The notes: a model not told the origin generated them from the letters alone. 64,000 nt of DNA from Stomorhina lunata (GCA_933228675.1 OW121743.1:63296681-63360680); one strand, 5' to 3'; counted from the stretch's first letter, positions 12,871 through 27,400 are shown. A program made the numbers and translations.

Positions 12871-13104
12871 ATCTAAATTATCGTACCATATATATATATT
12901 ATGTGGTTTATATACTTTATTTTTGGATTGTTTTAAAATAATGCAAAGTTAATTGTCGAAAGGTCAAAAAGAGAAGAATAAGTAACTTATGTCAAACTAT
13001 GAGGATGGAGTCTAAGAGTAAAACTATACTATGATTTAACGATGTGTTGCCAAAGTCTAAGACCACATTCAGAGTATTAGATTTTTTTTCCAATTAGACG
13101 AAAT

Positions 13105-14695
13105 GTGCCTTACGTATTTTTAGGCACTAGACTTGTTAATTGAAACCCCATAAGCGTTTGGCGCTTGTAGGTGGAACTTTTGAGTTGTCGCCTTTTAAAA
13201 GTTGCAATTTTCTGTGTTGAGTCAAATTAAAAGTTTTTCAAAACATACTAAACCACATCATCTTCGATTTTGACGGAATTTTGTATATGGCCAAGGCCGC
13301 GGAAAAGGGGCCAATGAAATTTTTTTTCTTATTATCTAGTGCTTTTGTAATTGTCATTTGTTTGTTTACAGTCCAAAGCCTTACAAAACAAAGAGAGTAC
13401 ATTTGTGAAGTATTAATATATCAAAATTTTTGAGCATCGGTTTCTATTTCATTTTATTTAATTTTTTCTTTACAACTTTATGAGAAAATAATTTCACTTA
13501 ATATTGTTTTTGAAAGAATTTACGTACCTACTGAATAGTATAATCAAACATGAAGTGATGTTGTTTTTTTTATCCAATAAAAAATAAACAAATAAAATTT
13601 TTTAAGTAAATTTTAGTGTTTTATTTATTCACATTGGTCGTTTTTGCATGGCTCCTAAGTAAGAGAACTTTATGTGTTGTTCCAGTCTTTTTTTTTGGTG
13701 ACGTTCCACTCTCGCATTTTTGTATCCAAAACAACTATAAATGCAATTTTTTATAAATTTTTTGTGCGTAGAGTATTCTTTGATCTTTCACTTACGATAT
13801 GTTAGAGGGAAACGTGTCCAGGTTTTTGAAAACATTACGAAATTTTGGAAAATGTTGTACAAGCTCTTAGACCACTTCTCTTTTAGTGTGACATTCCAGT
13901 TAACTTCAAATGGCTGTAACTTTTAATTTGCAAGAAATAGAAGCACATTTTTTTGCGCCAAAGTTACAGCCTGGGAATATATTTTGAGTGAACAAAAGTT
14001 ATCGCTACTTTTTTACTTTGTTCATCAAATATACGTCGAAAATTGCGCAAACTGGTGACGTTCCAGCCCACGGCCTTGGCCATATACATAAAATTTTTAA
14101 TGTTCTTCAAAATTTTAAATTTCGCTTTAGTTAGGATTTTATGGCGATCCAATGTTAATTCTTCCAAGATATTTTTTCGAAACATACCCATTTTATATGC
14201 ATTTTATAACTTTTGATACGGACATCAGATTTTAATTAAGCTAGGCTCATATTTCAGCGTATGTTCTAAATTCTTTTAATTAAAAAAATGCATCAACTAA
14301 TTCAGTTAAAATTTGTATATATGTATGTATATATATATTTATGTATATATATTTGCATATATATATATTTGTATATATGTTATTTTTTCATGAATAGTTT
14401 CAAATTTTAAAGTAAAAAATTTCAAACGATTCATAAAAAATTTTTCAAAATATGTGCTCAAATAACATGAGTCGTTTTACAAAAAGTCTATAATTTCGCG
14501 ATCTACCTAAGCGCCCACTTTTTTGAATTTTTCAGGAGAAGGATAAAGAAAATGAAACTGTATTTTTCTCACATAATTTCACATATCATACAAGGAAAAA
14601 TTGCAACTTTCAAATGGCGATAACTCTAAAGTTCCACCTGCTAGGTCCATACTACATATATGAGGGTTTACACTAGTCTAGAACTTTCTATTCCT
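13105..14695. mobile_element. Inverted-repeat element, unclassified
   Basis: The two ends are imperfect inverted repeats of ~95 bp. The left side has AGGTGGAACTTTTGAGTT near 13169 followed by TCGCC and AAAGTTGCAATTTT. The right side has the reverse complement, with AAAATTGCAACTTTCAAATG near 14598 and AAAGTTCCACCT ending near 14639. A core of ~38 bp differs at about four positions, and outside it CTAGACT and AAACCC also pair. A second inverted pair, TGTATATGGCCAAGGCCG near 13283 and its complement near 14074-14092, lies asymmetrically inside, so one arm has gained or lost sequence. GTGACGTTCCA-like motifs recur at ~13698, ~13888 and ~14054. Small frames inside (for example 13964-14191, minus) look non-coding. 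Probably a non-autonomous foldback or MITE-like element. Confidence 0.45.
14315..14384. repeat. Imperfect TA/TATG microsatellite
   Basis: About 70 bp of alternating TA and GTATG/TTTG interruptions inside the inverted-repeat element. Simple-sequence DNA. Confidence 0.7.
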
Positions 14696-14770
14696 GATGC
14701 CAAGATCGTGTCTTAATGTGTAATCAGAAATTTATTATAATATTTCTCATAAACCAAATAGAATGACTAT

Positions 14771-14990
14771 TTGCATTTGATCCAAAATCTGTTACATTTA
14801 TTTATTAATGTAACAGACCAATTAATTGATAAGAAGCCAAAAATTGTTTGCGGAGACACTAAATTCCTCGACACGTTTCGATGGTTGGTTAAGCCATCTC
14901 TTCAGGAGGATTATCCCCAGATCCTCAGACAGATCGAAAACCTCGCATTAGTACCAAATTTACAAACAAAACTTTTAGAATTTTTTTGTA
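14771..14990 (+). pseudogene. Weak protein-like open segment running into minisatellite C
   Basis: Open frame of 113 codons in total. Its last third is minisatellite and clearly spurious. The first ~75 codons have a mixed, protein-like composition around codons 20-70 (segments such as DKKPKIVCGDTKFLDTFRW and YPQILRQIENLALVP), with higher GC and no repeat. I recognise no family. It may be a host exon fragment or an old transposon fragment truncated by array growth. The frame ends inside repeats, so no complete product is expected. Confidence 0.2.
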
Positions 14991-16160
14991 GAAAATTTTC
15001 GATAAAAATATTTTTCCATAAAAAATTTTTCGATCAAAATATTTTTCCAAAGAAAAATTTTCGATTAAAATATTTTTATAAAGAAAAATTTTTGATAAAA
15101 TTTTTTCTGTAAAAAAATCTTTGATAAAAATATTTTTCTTTAGAAAAATTTTTGATAAAAATATTTTTTATTGAAAAATTTTCGATAAAAATGTTTTTCT
15201 TTGGAAAAATTTTCAATGAAAATATTTTTCTTTAAAAATATTTTCAATAAAAATATTTTTCAAGAGAAAAATTTTCGATAGAAATAATATTCTATAGAAA
15301 ATTTTTCGATAAAAATATTTTTCTATAGAAACATTTTCAACAAAAATATTTTTCTATAGAAAAATTTTCGATAAAAATATTTTTCTATAGAAAAACATTC
15401 GATAAAAATATTTTTCTGTAAAAAAAGTTTTTGCTTAAATATTTCTCTATTGAAAATATTTTTCTCTAGAAAAATTTTCGATAAAAATATTTTTCTATAG
15501 AAAACTTTTCGCTAAAAATATTTCCCTATAGAAAAATTTCTCATAAAAAAATTTTTCTATAGAAAAATTTTCGATAAAAATATTTCGCTATAGAAAAATT
15601 TTTGATAAAATTATGTTTCTATAGAAAAATTTTTAATAGAAATATTTTTCTGTTGAATAGTTTTTGATAAAAATATTTTTCCATAGAAAAATTTTCGATA
15701 AAATTATTTTTTATAAAAAAAAATTTACATAAAATTATTTTTTATAGAAAAATTATCGATAAAAATATTGTTTATAGAAAAATTTTCAATTAAAATATTT
15801 TTGTAAAATGAATAAAAATATTAAATATATTTTTCTATTGAAAAATTTTCGATAAAAAAAATGTTTTTCTATAGAAAAATTTTTAATAAATAATGAAAAA
15901 ATGTATCAGATTGGGATCAAGTGCGAATACACTTTCTTTTTGAGTAATATTAACACACCGACAATTTTGTTATTCGTTGAAAACAATTTTTGACAAATTT
16001 TTTTTAGATAAATTTAGATAAAAAAATTTTCTAAAGGAAATTTTTTTAGAAAAATTTTTGATAAAAAATCTTTTTTTAGAAAAATTTTTGATAAAAAATC
16101 TTTTTTTGGAAACATTTTTGATAAAAAAATTTTCAATAGGAAAATTTTCTAAAAAAATAT
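14990..16160. repeat. Minisatellite array C, 31-bp unit with CGATAAAA linker
   Basis: About 29 diverged units (14990-15890) with TTTTTCTATAGAAAAA cores and linkers reading TTTTCGATAAAAATA. A short non-repetitive gap (~15900-15990) follows, then a few very degenerate units to ~16160 with TTTGATAAAAAATC linkers. Many cores have lost the palindrome, consistent with an older array. Confidence 0.88.
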
Positions 16161-18239
16161 ATATTCAATAATTTATGGCAAATTCTGTCTGGTTTGAACT
16201 GCCCCTTATTCATGAAAAACTTGAACACTTATATAGATTTAGTTATGTATAATCTTTATACGACTTGTTTTTGTGTAACCCATACATAATATAAATACGA
16301 ATGTATTTGTAAAAAGTAATGTTACTGCATATAGAAAGGGTATTCGCGAGAGACTGCAAAACGTTTATAAGGCGGAATTTAGGAGATTATGTAAGTTAAA
16401 TAGATAAATGCTATGAAAGAAATAATAATCCGTATTATTAAACTTTGTCACTATTTTTGATACGTAGTTAAAAAAATTAATATTTTTGATAACATATTTT
16501 GCTTATTTGGGCCTTAGATATCATATTTAAGGTGAAAATTTATTTTAAAGTTTTTCATATACAAAAATCGAAAAAAACCGACTTTTGGCAAAAAATAGTG
16601 ATCACAGATTTTTGTTATAAAATCACTTGCTAAATCAAGTAGAGCTCAAATTTATATCACATTTTTCTATTTTCAAAAATTTAAAATTTTTGCGTTATAG
16701 ACTAAAGTATAAGCACAATAATAATGTCAACAGGTCTACTGTCCTTAAAAAAAAAAAAAAAACCTTCCAAATAAAAGTAAAACCATTGTTAAAAATTTAG
16801 AATTACAATTTTTTGGAAATTGAATTGAAATACTCCTTATAGTAAAAAATTTAGTATCTTTTGCCACACTTAAGGTTTCCAAAAAAAAAAATTCAATTAC
16901 ATCAAAATTAAATTTCTTTGCTATTAAACAAATCTCTAGGAAAAATTTACAATTAAATATTAAAACAGGTTGACTAATCCCCTCACCCAACCACCCTCTA
17001 CAGTCGTGTGGTTTTAATCCTTAAACTCTCTTATAACAAATTAAATTGACCAAATTACGAGACAGTAGCAGTAGAAAAGCAGAAGAAGCCAAAATATAAA
17101 AATGCCAACAAAAAGTAAAAATACTGTAGATTTAAGCCAATGAAATGAAAAAAAACGGAGATCTCAATAAAACCAACCGCAGCGTTAAGGAAATTACAGT
17201 TAAAGTAGAATATAACGTAGTAATACTAAATTAGTCACATAAAAATTGTACAAAGCAATGAAATCTTAAAGATGCCAACAGAACAGAAAAAGGACACAAA
17301 AATTATTTGGAGACTACTTATGATATTTGCTAGGGCTGTATACCAAATGTGTCCTTTTTACTTGTTAGTATGAGAGTTTTAAGCTCCTTCCACAAAACCA
17401 ACTTTAATTAAGTATTTGTAAATAGATGATGCTAGTACATACTTGCAGCTTCATGTTAATAAGGCTAAAGCCAAAAAAAAACAGAATAAAATAAATTTTC
17501 AACCAGAAAAAAGAGGAAATTATACTAACATAGTTATATTTATACAGAGACAAATGTAAGTAGAAAAATTCATGAGTTTTAAGTAAATTTAAGTAACTAA
17601 AATATAACTACAAAAGTAATGACAAAATCTAGTTAGTTGGCGGTAGGATGTGGAAAAGTATGTGTGCAACAACGCCTACCAATGTCAAGTCATGAAATAA
17701 TAAAAATCTCATATAAATAAACCCCTTAAGTGGGTTTCTCATACATACATTTGTATATATAAAAGTATTTACTTAGTCCTTTTAAGTATATTTATAAGTC
17801 TTTAGCTACATGTGTATTAGTATAAAAGTTGTGTGTATGTGCAGCTAAAGAAACACTCTTAGTTTGTGGACTTTTTGCTGATAGTGTTGGCAAAGTGGTA
17901 AGTAACACCATTTGCTTAAGGTTGATATTAAATGAATTTTATTTATATGAACTGTGGCAACCATGTGCTACTTCCGTTTCCTTCCAATTTTTCATAAACT
18001 CCTAAAAGTATACCAACAGCCGTTATTTGATTAAGGTCTGTACAATTGTAGGTTTGTATGAAAAAATGTTTGATTGTAGGTATAAAGTACAACCAAAAAT
18101 AAAATGTATAAACAAATGCTTACAATATTCTTTTACCAGTACTGGTGTTTTTATGGAGTTTTAATTTCCTCAGCGCTTGGTACCCTATATACTAAGAAAA
18201 GATTTACTAATTTTTAAACCAATTATATTGTATAAAATA
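16161..18239. other. AT-rich sequence without recognised feature
   Basis: Includes a 15-base A run near 16749 and an 81-codon minus frame at 16745-16990 that starts in Pro/Phe-rich sequence and ends in poly-Phe. I regard it as chance. No repeat family or gene recognised. Confidence 0.45.
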
Positions 18240-20540
18240 TTCCTATAGATTGAAATAAAAATTTCGTTACGAAATTTTTCCTTAGAAAAATTTTCGTTAA
18301 AAACTTGTTATAGAAAAATTTTGGTTTGAAAAATTTTCTTTAAGATATTTTTTTATAATTTTTTTTTAACTAAAATTTTTCTAACGAAAATTTTTCTATA
18401 GAAAAAATTTTTTAACGAAATTTTCTGTAGAAAAATTTTTAACGAAAAAATTTCTATATATAGAAAATTTTTTTTACCGAAAATTTCTATAAATAGAAAA
18501 ATTTGTTTACCGAAAATTTTTCTATAGAAGAATTTTTTTAATGAAAATTTTTATATAGACAAATTTTTTTAACGAAAATTTTTCTATAGAAAATTTTTTT
18601 TAACGAAAATTTTTCTATAGAAAATTTTTTTTAACGAAAATTTTTCTATAGAAAAATTTTTTTAACGAAAATTTTTCTATAGAAAAATTTTTTTAATTTA
18701 ATTTTTCTATAGAAAAAATTTTTTAACGAAAATTTTTCTATAGAAAAATTTTTTTAACGAAAATTTTTCTATAGAAAAATTTTTTTATCGAAAATTTTTC
18801 TATAGAAAAACTTTTTTAACGAAAATTTTTCTATAGAAAAATTTTTTTAACGAAAATTTTTCTATAGAAAAATTTTTTTAACGAAAATTTTTCTATAGAA
18901 AAATTTTTTTAACGAAAATTTTTCTATAGAAAAATTTTTTTAACGAAAATTTTTCTATAGAAAAATTTTTTTAACGAAAATTTTTCTATAGAAAAATTTT
19001 TTTAACGAAAATTTTTCTATAGAAAAATTTTTTTAACGAAAATTTTTCTATCGAAAATTTTTTTTAACGAAAATTTTACTATAGAAAATTTTTTTTAACG
19101 AAAATTTTTCTATAGAAAAATTTTTTAACGAAAATTTTTCTATAGAAAAATTTTTTTAACGAAAATTTTTCTATAGAAAAATTTTTTTAACGAAAATTTT
19201 TCTATAGAAAAATTTTTTTAACGAAAATTTTTCTATAGAAAAATTTTTTTAACGAAAATTTTTCTATAGAAAAATTTTTTTAACGAAAATTTTTCTATAG
19301 AAAAATTTTTTTAACGAAAATTTTTCTATAGAAAAATTTTTTTAACGAAAATTTTTCTATAGAAAAATTTTTTTAACGAAAATTTTTCTATAGAAAAATT
19401 TTTTTAACGAAAATTTTTCTATAGAAAATTTTTTTTAACGAAAAATTTTCTGTAGAAAAATTTTTTTAGCGAAAATTTTTCTGTAGAAAAATTTTTTTAA
19501 CGAAAATTTTTCTGTAGAAAAATTTTTTTAACGAAAATTTTTCTATAGAAAAATTTTTTTAACGAAAATTTTTCTATAGAAAAATTTTTTTAACGAAAAT
19601 TTTTCTATAGAAAAATTTTTTTAACGAAAATTTTTCTATAGAAAAATTTTTTTAACGAAAATTTTTCTATAGAAAAATTTTTTTAACGAAAATTTTTCTA
19701 TAGAAAAATTTTTTTAACGAAAATTTTTCTATAGAAAAATTTTTTTAACGAAAATTTTTCTATAGAAAAATTTTTTTAACGAAAATTTTTCTATAGAAAA
19801 ATTTTTTTAACGAAAATTTTTCTATAGAAAAATTTTTTTAACGAAAATTTTTCTATAGAAAAATTTTTTTTAACGAAAATTTTTCCCTAGAAAAATTTTT
19901 TTAACGAACATTTTTCTATAGAAAAATTTTTTTAACGAAAATTTTTCTATAGAAAAATTTTTTTAACGAAAATTTTTCTGTAGAAAAATTTTTTTAACGA
20001 AAATTTTTCTGTAGAAAAATTTTTTTAACGAAAATTTTTCTATAGAAAAATTTTTTTAACGAAAATTTTTCTATAGAAAATTTTTTTTAACGAAAATTTT
20101 TCTATAGAAAAATTTTTTTAACCAAAATTTTTCTATAGAAAAATTTTTTTAACGAAAATTTTTCTATAGAAAATTTTTCTATAGAAAAATTTTTTTTAAC
20201 GAAAATTTTTCCCTAGAAAAATTTTTTTAACGAACATTTTTCTATAGAAAAATTTTTTTAACGAACATTTTTCTATAGAAAAATTTTTTTAACGAAAATT
20301 TTTCTATAGAAAAATTTTTTTAACGAAAATTTTTCTGTAGAAAAATTTTTTTAACGAAAATTTTTCTGTAGAAAAATTTTTTTAACGAAAATTTTTCTAT
20401 AGAAAAATTTTTTTAACGAAAATTTTTCTATTTTTTTATACAGAAAAAAGATTTTTCTATAGAAAATTTTTCAATAAAAAGATTTTTCTAGAGAAAAATT
20501 TTCGGTAAAAACATTTTATAGAAAAATTTTTTTGATTTTC
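18240..20540. repeat. Minisatellite array D, 31-bp unit with TTAACGAAAA linker
   Basis: About 74 units of TTTTTCTATAGAAAAA plus TTTTTTTAACGAAAA, very uniform from 18560 to 20430. Variants mark block duplication. The pair CCCTAG (for CTATAG) then AACGAACA occurs at about 19885 and again at 20211, 326 bp apart (about 10.5 units). Both are followed by a pair of CTGTAG variants. Edges are diverged. Confidence 0.95.
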
Positions 20541-21489
20541 AAAAGTATAGCATACTTTTATGTCTTCAAAGTCCATTGAATTTACTCGAGTTTGTCTTTA
20601 ACTTACTTATATTTTAAGCAAACTTAATAAGGCGAACCTTTACACTTGGGTCGAAATCCTCATTCCTGCAAACATGTGATATTATACTTACATTCATACT
20701 TACATATCCATTTATTTATGTATTAACATCAAAACGACAGTGAAGTAGTTTCATTTCTAAAAATAGATAAAAATATAAGTGTTGGAAAATCTTGATCTTG
20801 TTCAAAAATGAATTTTTATACCCTTAAAGAAAGAAAAAATATTTTGTATTAGTGTCTTTTTTAGTATCACTGCCATATAATATTTTCTTTGTCGCTTTAT
20901 TTATATTATTTTTGTTTCTTAAGTATTTGCTTTTTTATTTTTGGAACAAATGTTTGTTAAATTTCATAGGAATTGTATATAAGTTTTTTTGGGAACTACT
21001 TTCAACCCGCCAGGAGTATCATTTATTACTGTGTTTCGTTTTGTTATCCTTACGATTACAAGAGTTACAGAGGCGACTGTATAATATCCTTCTTATATGA
21101 ATGTATAAGTTTGAATATGTTTCAATATTAGTTTTATTTCCTCCTTTTTGCTGTTTCTTTGCGATTCATAAATATTTAATGAATTATAAAGGACCCAAAG
21201 AAAATTTATACAAGAAACTGGAAATAATATACAAATGTTCAACAAAAAAATAAAAGAAGAAAAACTAACAAAAATACACAAATAATAATAAAATAAAAAT
21301 TTACTAGAGTAATCGTGAATGTATGAAATGAATAAGAGTTTCGTTGTAAAGTTATTTGTACGATATTTGTTTCCTTTTGGGTAACAAGTGGTTATTAAAT
21401 TGTTGACAGGACCCCAGAGTTTTTAAAGGATTTTGCGTATTTAAAGCAAATTAAAATAAATTTGATTTTATGGAAATAAGAAAAATATA
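20541..21489. other. AT-rich sequence without recognised feature
   Basis: An 82-codon plus frame (20852-21100) encodes an almost uniformly hydrophobic Phe/Leu product from T-rich DNA. I do not support it as a gene. Nothing else recognised. Confidence 0.45.
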
Positions 21490-24400
21490 TAAATAAAAAA
21501 ATTTGATAAAAGTTTCATATTCAAAATTTGTCTATAGAAAAAATTCATATTGAAAATTTGTCTATAAAAAAATTTCACATTGAAAATTTTTCAAAAGAAA
21601 AAATTTCATATTGAAAACTTTATATTGCAAATTTTTCTATAAAAAAATTTCATATGAAAAATTTTTCTATAAAAAATTTCATATTTTCTATAGAAAAAAT
21701 TTTATATTGAAAACTTTTCTATAGAAAAAATTTCACATTGAAATTTTTCTATAGAAAAAACTGCATATTGAAAATTTTTCTATTGAAAAAATTTAATTTT
21801 AAAATTTTTTTTATAAAAAAAAATAGATAAAGTTTTATATCGAAAATATTTCTAAAGAATAAATTTCAAATGGAAAATTTTTTTTATGAAAAAAATTTCA
21901 TATGGAAAATTTTTCTATAGAAAAAATTTTATATGGAATATTTTCCTATAAAAAAGGTTTCATATTCAACATTTTTTTATAGAAAAAATTTCATAATGAG
22001 AATTTGCCTATAGAAAAAAATTTCATAATGAAAATTTTTCTATAGAAAAAATTTCATAATGAAATTTTTTCTATAGAAAAAAATTCATAATGAAAATTTT
22101 TCTATAGAAAAAAATTCATAATGAAAATTTTTCTATAGCATAAATTTCATAATGAAAATTTTTCTATAGAAAAAAATTCATAATGAAAATTTTTCTATAG
22201 CAAAAATTTCTCAATGAAAATTTTTCTATAGCAAAAATTTCTCAATGAAAATTTTTCTATAGCAAAAATTTCATAATGAAAATTTTTCTATAGCAAAAAT
22301 TTCATAATGAAAATGTTTCTATAGAAAAAATTTCATAATGAAAATTTTTCTATAGAAAAAATTTCACAATGAAAATTTTTCTATAGAAAAAATTTCATAA
22401 TGAAAATTTTTCTATAGAAAAAATTTCATAATGAAAATTTTTCTATAGAAAAAATTTCATAATGAAAATTTTTCTATAGAAAAAATTTCATAATGAAAAT
22501 TTTTCTATAGAAAAAATTTCATAATGAAAATTTTTCTGTAGAAAGAATTTCATAATGAAAATTTTTCTATAGAAAAAATTTCATAATGAAAATTTTTCTA
22601 TAGAAAAAATTTCATAATGAAAATTTTTCTGTAGAAAGAATTTCATAATGAAAATTTTTCTATAGAAAAAATTTCATAATGAAAATTTTTCTATAGAAAA
22701 AATTTCTCAATGAAAATTTTTCTATAGCAAAAATTTCATAATGAAAATTTTTCTATAGCAAAAATTTCTTAATGAAAATTTTTCTATAGCAAAAATTTCA
22801 TAATGAAAATGTTTCTATAGAAAAAATTTCATAATGAAAATTTTTCTATAGAAAAAATTTCACAATGAAAATTTTTCTATAGAAAAAATTTCATAATGAA
22901 AATTTTTCTATAGAAAAAATTTCATAATGAAAATTTTTCTATAGAAAAAATTTCATAATGAAAATTTTTCTATAGAAAAAATTTCATAATGAAAATTTTT
23001 CTATAGAAAAAATTTCATAATGAAAATTTTTCTATAGAAAAAATTTCATAATGAAAATTTTTCTGTAGAAAGAATTTCATAATGAAAATTTTTCTATAGA
23101 AAAAATTTCATAATGAAAATTTTTCTATAGAAAAAATTTCATAATGAAAATTTTTCTATAGAAAAAATTTCATAATGAAAATTTTTCTATAGAAAAAATT
23201 TCATAATAAAAATTTTTCTATAGAAAAAATTTCATAATGAAAACTTTTCTATAGAAAAAATTTCTTAATGAAAATTTTTCTATAGAAAAAATTTCTTAAT
23301 GAAAATTTTTCTATAGAAAAAATTTTTTAATGAAAATTTTTCTATAGAAAAAATTTCTTGATGAAAATTTTTCTATAGAAAAAATTTCTTGATGAAAATT
23401 TTTCTATAGAAGAAATTTCATAATGAAAATTTTTCTATAGAAAAAATTTCATTATGAAAATTTTTCTATAGAAAAAATTTCACAATGAAAATTTTTCTGT
23501 AGAAAAAATTTCACAATGAAAATTTTTCTATAGAAAAAATTTCATAATGAAAATTTTTCTATAGAAAAAATTTCATAATGAAAATTTATCTATAGAAAAA
23601 ATTTCATAATGAAAATTTTTCTATAGAAAAAATTTCATAATGAAAATTTTTCTATAGAAAAAATTTCATAATGAAAATTTTTCTATAGAAAAAATTTCAT
23701 AATGAAAATTTTTCTATAGAAAAAATTTCATAATGAAAATTTTTCTATAGAAAAAATTTCATAATGAAAATTTTTCTATAGAAAAAATTTCATAATGAAA
23801 ATTTTTCTATAGAAAAAATTTCATAATGAAAATTTTTCTATAGGAACAATTTTCTATAGAAACAATTTCATAATGAAAATTTTTCTATACAAAAATTTTT
23901 ATTATGAAATTTTTCTATAGAAAAATTTTCATTATGAAATTTCTTCTATAGAAAAAATTTCTTAATGAAAATTTTTCTATAGAAGAAATTTCATAATGAA
24001 CATTTTTCTATAGAAAAAATTTCATAATGAAATTTTTTCTATAGAAAAAATTTCATAATGAAAATTTTTCTATAGAAAAATTTCATAATAAAAATTTTTG
24101 TATAGAAAAATTTTCATTATGAAATTGTTTCTATAGAAAATTGTTCCTATAGAAAAATTTTCATTATGAAATTTTTTCTATAGAAAAATTTTCATTATGA
24201 AATTTTTTCTATAGAAAAATTTTCATTATGAAATTTTTTCTATAGAAAAACTTTCATTATGAAATTTTTTCTATAGAAAAATTTTCATTATGAAATTTTT
24301 TCTATAGAAAAATTTTCATTATGAAATTTTTTCTATAGAAAAATTTTCATTATGAAATTTTTTCTATAGAAAAATTTTCATTATGAAATTTTTTCTATAG

Positions 24401-27400
24401 AAAAATTTTCATTGTGAAATTTTTTCTATAGAAAAATTTTCATTGTGAAATTTTTTCTATAGAAAAATTTTCATTGTGAAATTTTTTCTATAGAAAAATT
24501 TTCATTGTGAAATTTTTTCTATAGAAAAATTTTCATAATGAAATTTTTTCTATAGAAAAATTTTCATTATGAAATTTCTTCTATAGAAAAATTTTCATCA
24601 AGAAATTTTTTCTATAGAAAAATTTTCAATATGAAATTTTTTCTACAGAAAAATTTTCAATATGAAATTTTTTCTATAGAAAAATTTTCAATATGAAATT
24701 TTTTCTATACAAAAATTTTCCATGTAAAATTTTTTCTATACAAAAATTTTCCATATGAAATTCTTTCTATAAAAAAAACTTCATTATGAAAATTTTTCTA
24801 TAGAAAAATTTCATTATAAAAATTTTTCTATAGAAAAAATTTCATAACGAAAATTTTTCTATAGAAAGAATTTCATATGGAAAATTTTTGTATAGAAAAA
24901 ATTTTATATGGAAAATTTTTGTATAGAAAAAATTTCATATTGAAAATTTTTCTATAGAAAAAATTTCATATTGAAAATTTTTCTGTAGAAAAAATTTCAT
25001 ATTGAAAATTTTTCTGTAGAAAAAATTTCATATTGAAAATTTTTCTATAGAAAAAATTTCATATTGAAAATTTTTCTATAGAAAAAATTTCATATTGAAA
25101 ATTTTTCTATAGAAAAAATTTCATAATGAAAATTTTTCTATAGAAAAAATTTCATAATGAAAATTTTTCTATAGAAAAAATTTCATAATGAAAATTTTTC
25201 TATAGAAAAAATTTCATAATGAAAATTTTCTATAGAAAAAATTTCATAATGAAAATTTTTCTATAGAAAAAATTTCATAATGGAAATTTTTCTATAGAAA
25301 AAATTTCATAATGGAAATTTTTCTATAGAAAAAATTTCATAATGGAAATTTTTCTATAGAAAAAATTTCTCAATGAAAATGTTTCTATAGAAAAAATTTC
25401 ATAATGAAAATTTTTCTATAGGAAAAATTTCATAATGAAAATTTTTCCATAGAAAAAATTTCATAATTGAAATTTTTGTGTAGAAAAAATTTTGCAATGA
25501 AAATTTTTCTATAGAAAAAATTTCATAATGAAAATTTTTCTATAGAAAAAATTTCATAATGAAAATTTTTCTATAGAAAAAATTTCATAATGAAAATTTT
25601 TCTATAGAAATAATTTCATAATGAAAATTTTTCTATAGAAATAATTTCATAATGAAAATTTTTCTATAGAAACAATTTTCTATAGAAACAATTTCATAAA
25701 ATTTTTATTATGAAATTTTTCTATAGAAAATTTTCATTATGAAATTTTTTCTATAGAAAGAATTTCATTATGAAATTTTTTCTATAGAAAAATGTTCATT
25801 GTGAAATTTCTTCTATAGAAAAAATTTCTTAATGAAAATTTTTCTATAGAAGAAATTTCATAATGAACATTTTTCTATAGAAGAAATTTCATAATGAACA
25901 TTTTTCTATAGAAAAAACTTCATAATGAAATTTTTTCTATAGAAAAAATTTCATAATAAAAAATTTTTCTATAGAAAAATTTCTTTATAAAAATTTTTCT
26001 ATAGAAAAAATTTCATAACGAAAATTTTTCTATAGAAAAAATTTCATATGGAAAATTTTTGTATAGAAAAAATTTCATATTGAAAATTTTTCTATAGAAA
26101 AAATTTCATATTGAAAATTTTTCTGTAGAAAAAATTTCATATTGAAATTTTTTCTGTAGAAAAAATTTCATATTGAAAATTTTTCTGTAGAAAAAATTTC
26201 ATATTGAAAATTTTTCTATAGAAAAAATTTCATATTGAAAATGTTTCTATAGAAAAAATTTCATATTGAAAATGTTTCTATAGAAAAAATTTCATATTGA
26301 AAATTTTTCTATAAAAAAAAACTTTCATAATGAAAATTTTTCTATTGAAAAAATGTATACGGAAAATTTTTCTATAGAAAAAATTTCATATTGAAAATTG
26401 TTTTAAAGAAAAAATTTCATGTTAAAAATTTTTCTATAGAAAAAATTTTATATTGAAAATTTTTCTATAGAAAAATTTCATATTGAAAATTTTTCTACAT
26501 AAAAAATTTCATATTGAAATTTTTTCTACAGAAAAAATTTCGTATTGAGAATTTTTCTATAGAAAAAATTTCATAATGAAAATTTTTCCTAAGAAAAAAT
26601 TTCATAATAAAAATTTTTCTATAGAAAAAATTTCACAATGAAAATTTTTCTGTAGAAAAAATTTCATAATGAAAATTTTTCTATAGAAAAAATTTCATAA
26701 TGAAAATTTTTCTAAAGAAAAAATTTTATATTGAAAATTTTTCTACAGAAAAAATTTGATATTTTAAATTTTTCTACAGAGAAAATTTCATATAAGGTTT
26801 TCTATAGAAAAAATTTCATATTGAAAATTTTTCAATGGAAACAATTTTATATTGAATTTTTCTATAAAAAATATTTTATATTGAAAAATACTCTATAGAA
26901 AAAATTTTCAAGTTGAAAATTTTTTTATAGAAAAAATTTCCTATTGAAATTTTCACACACAAAATTTATACAAAAATTTTTATTATGAAATTTTTCTATA
27001 GAAAATTTTCATTATGAAATTTTTTCTATAGAAAGAATTTCATTATGAAATTTTTTCTATAGAAAAATGTTCATTGTGAAATTTCTTTTATAGAAAAAAT
27101 TTCTTAATGAAAATTTTTCTATAGAAGAAATTTCATAATGAACATTTTTCTATAGAAGAAATTTCATAATGAACATTTTTCTATAGAAAAAATTTGATAA
27201 TGAAATTTTTTCTATAGAAAAAATTTCATAATAAAAAATTTTTCTTTAGAAAAATTTCATTATAAAAATTTTTCTATAGAAAAAATTTCATAACGAAAAT
27301 TTTTCTATAGAAAAAATTTCATATGGAAAATTTTTGTATAGAAAAAATTTCATATTGAAAATTTTTCTATAGAAAAAATTTCATATTGAAAATTTTTCTG

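Noticed and set aside
20852..21100. Hydrophobic 82-codon membrane protein
   Set aside because: T-rich DNA gives a uniform Phe/Leu product; no start context, homologue or neighbouring gene signal.
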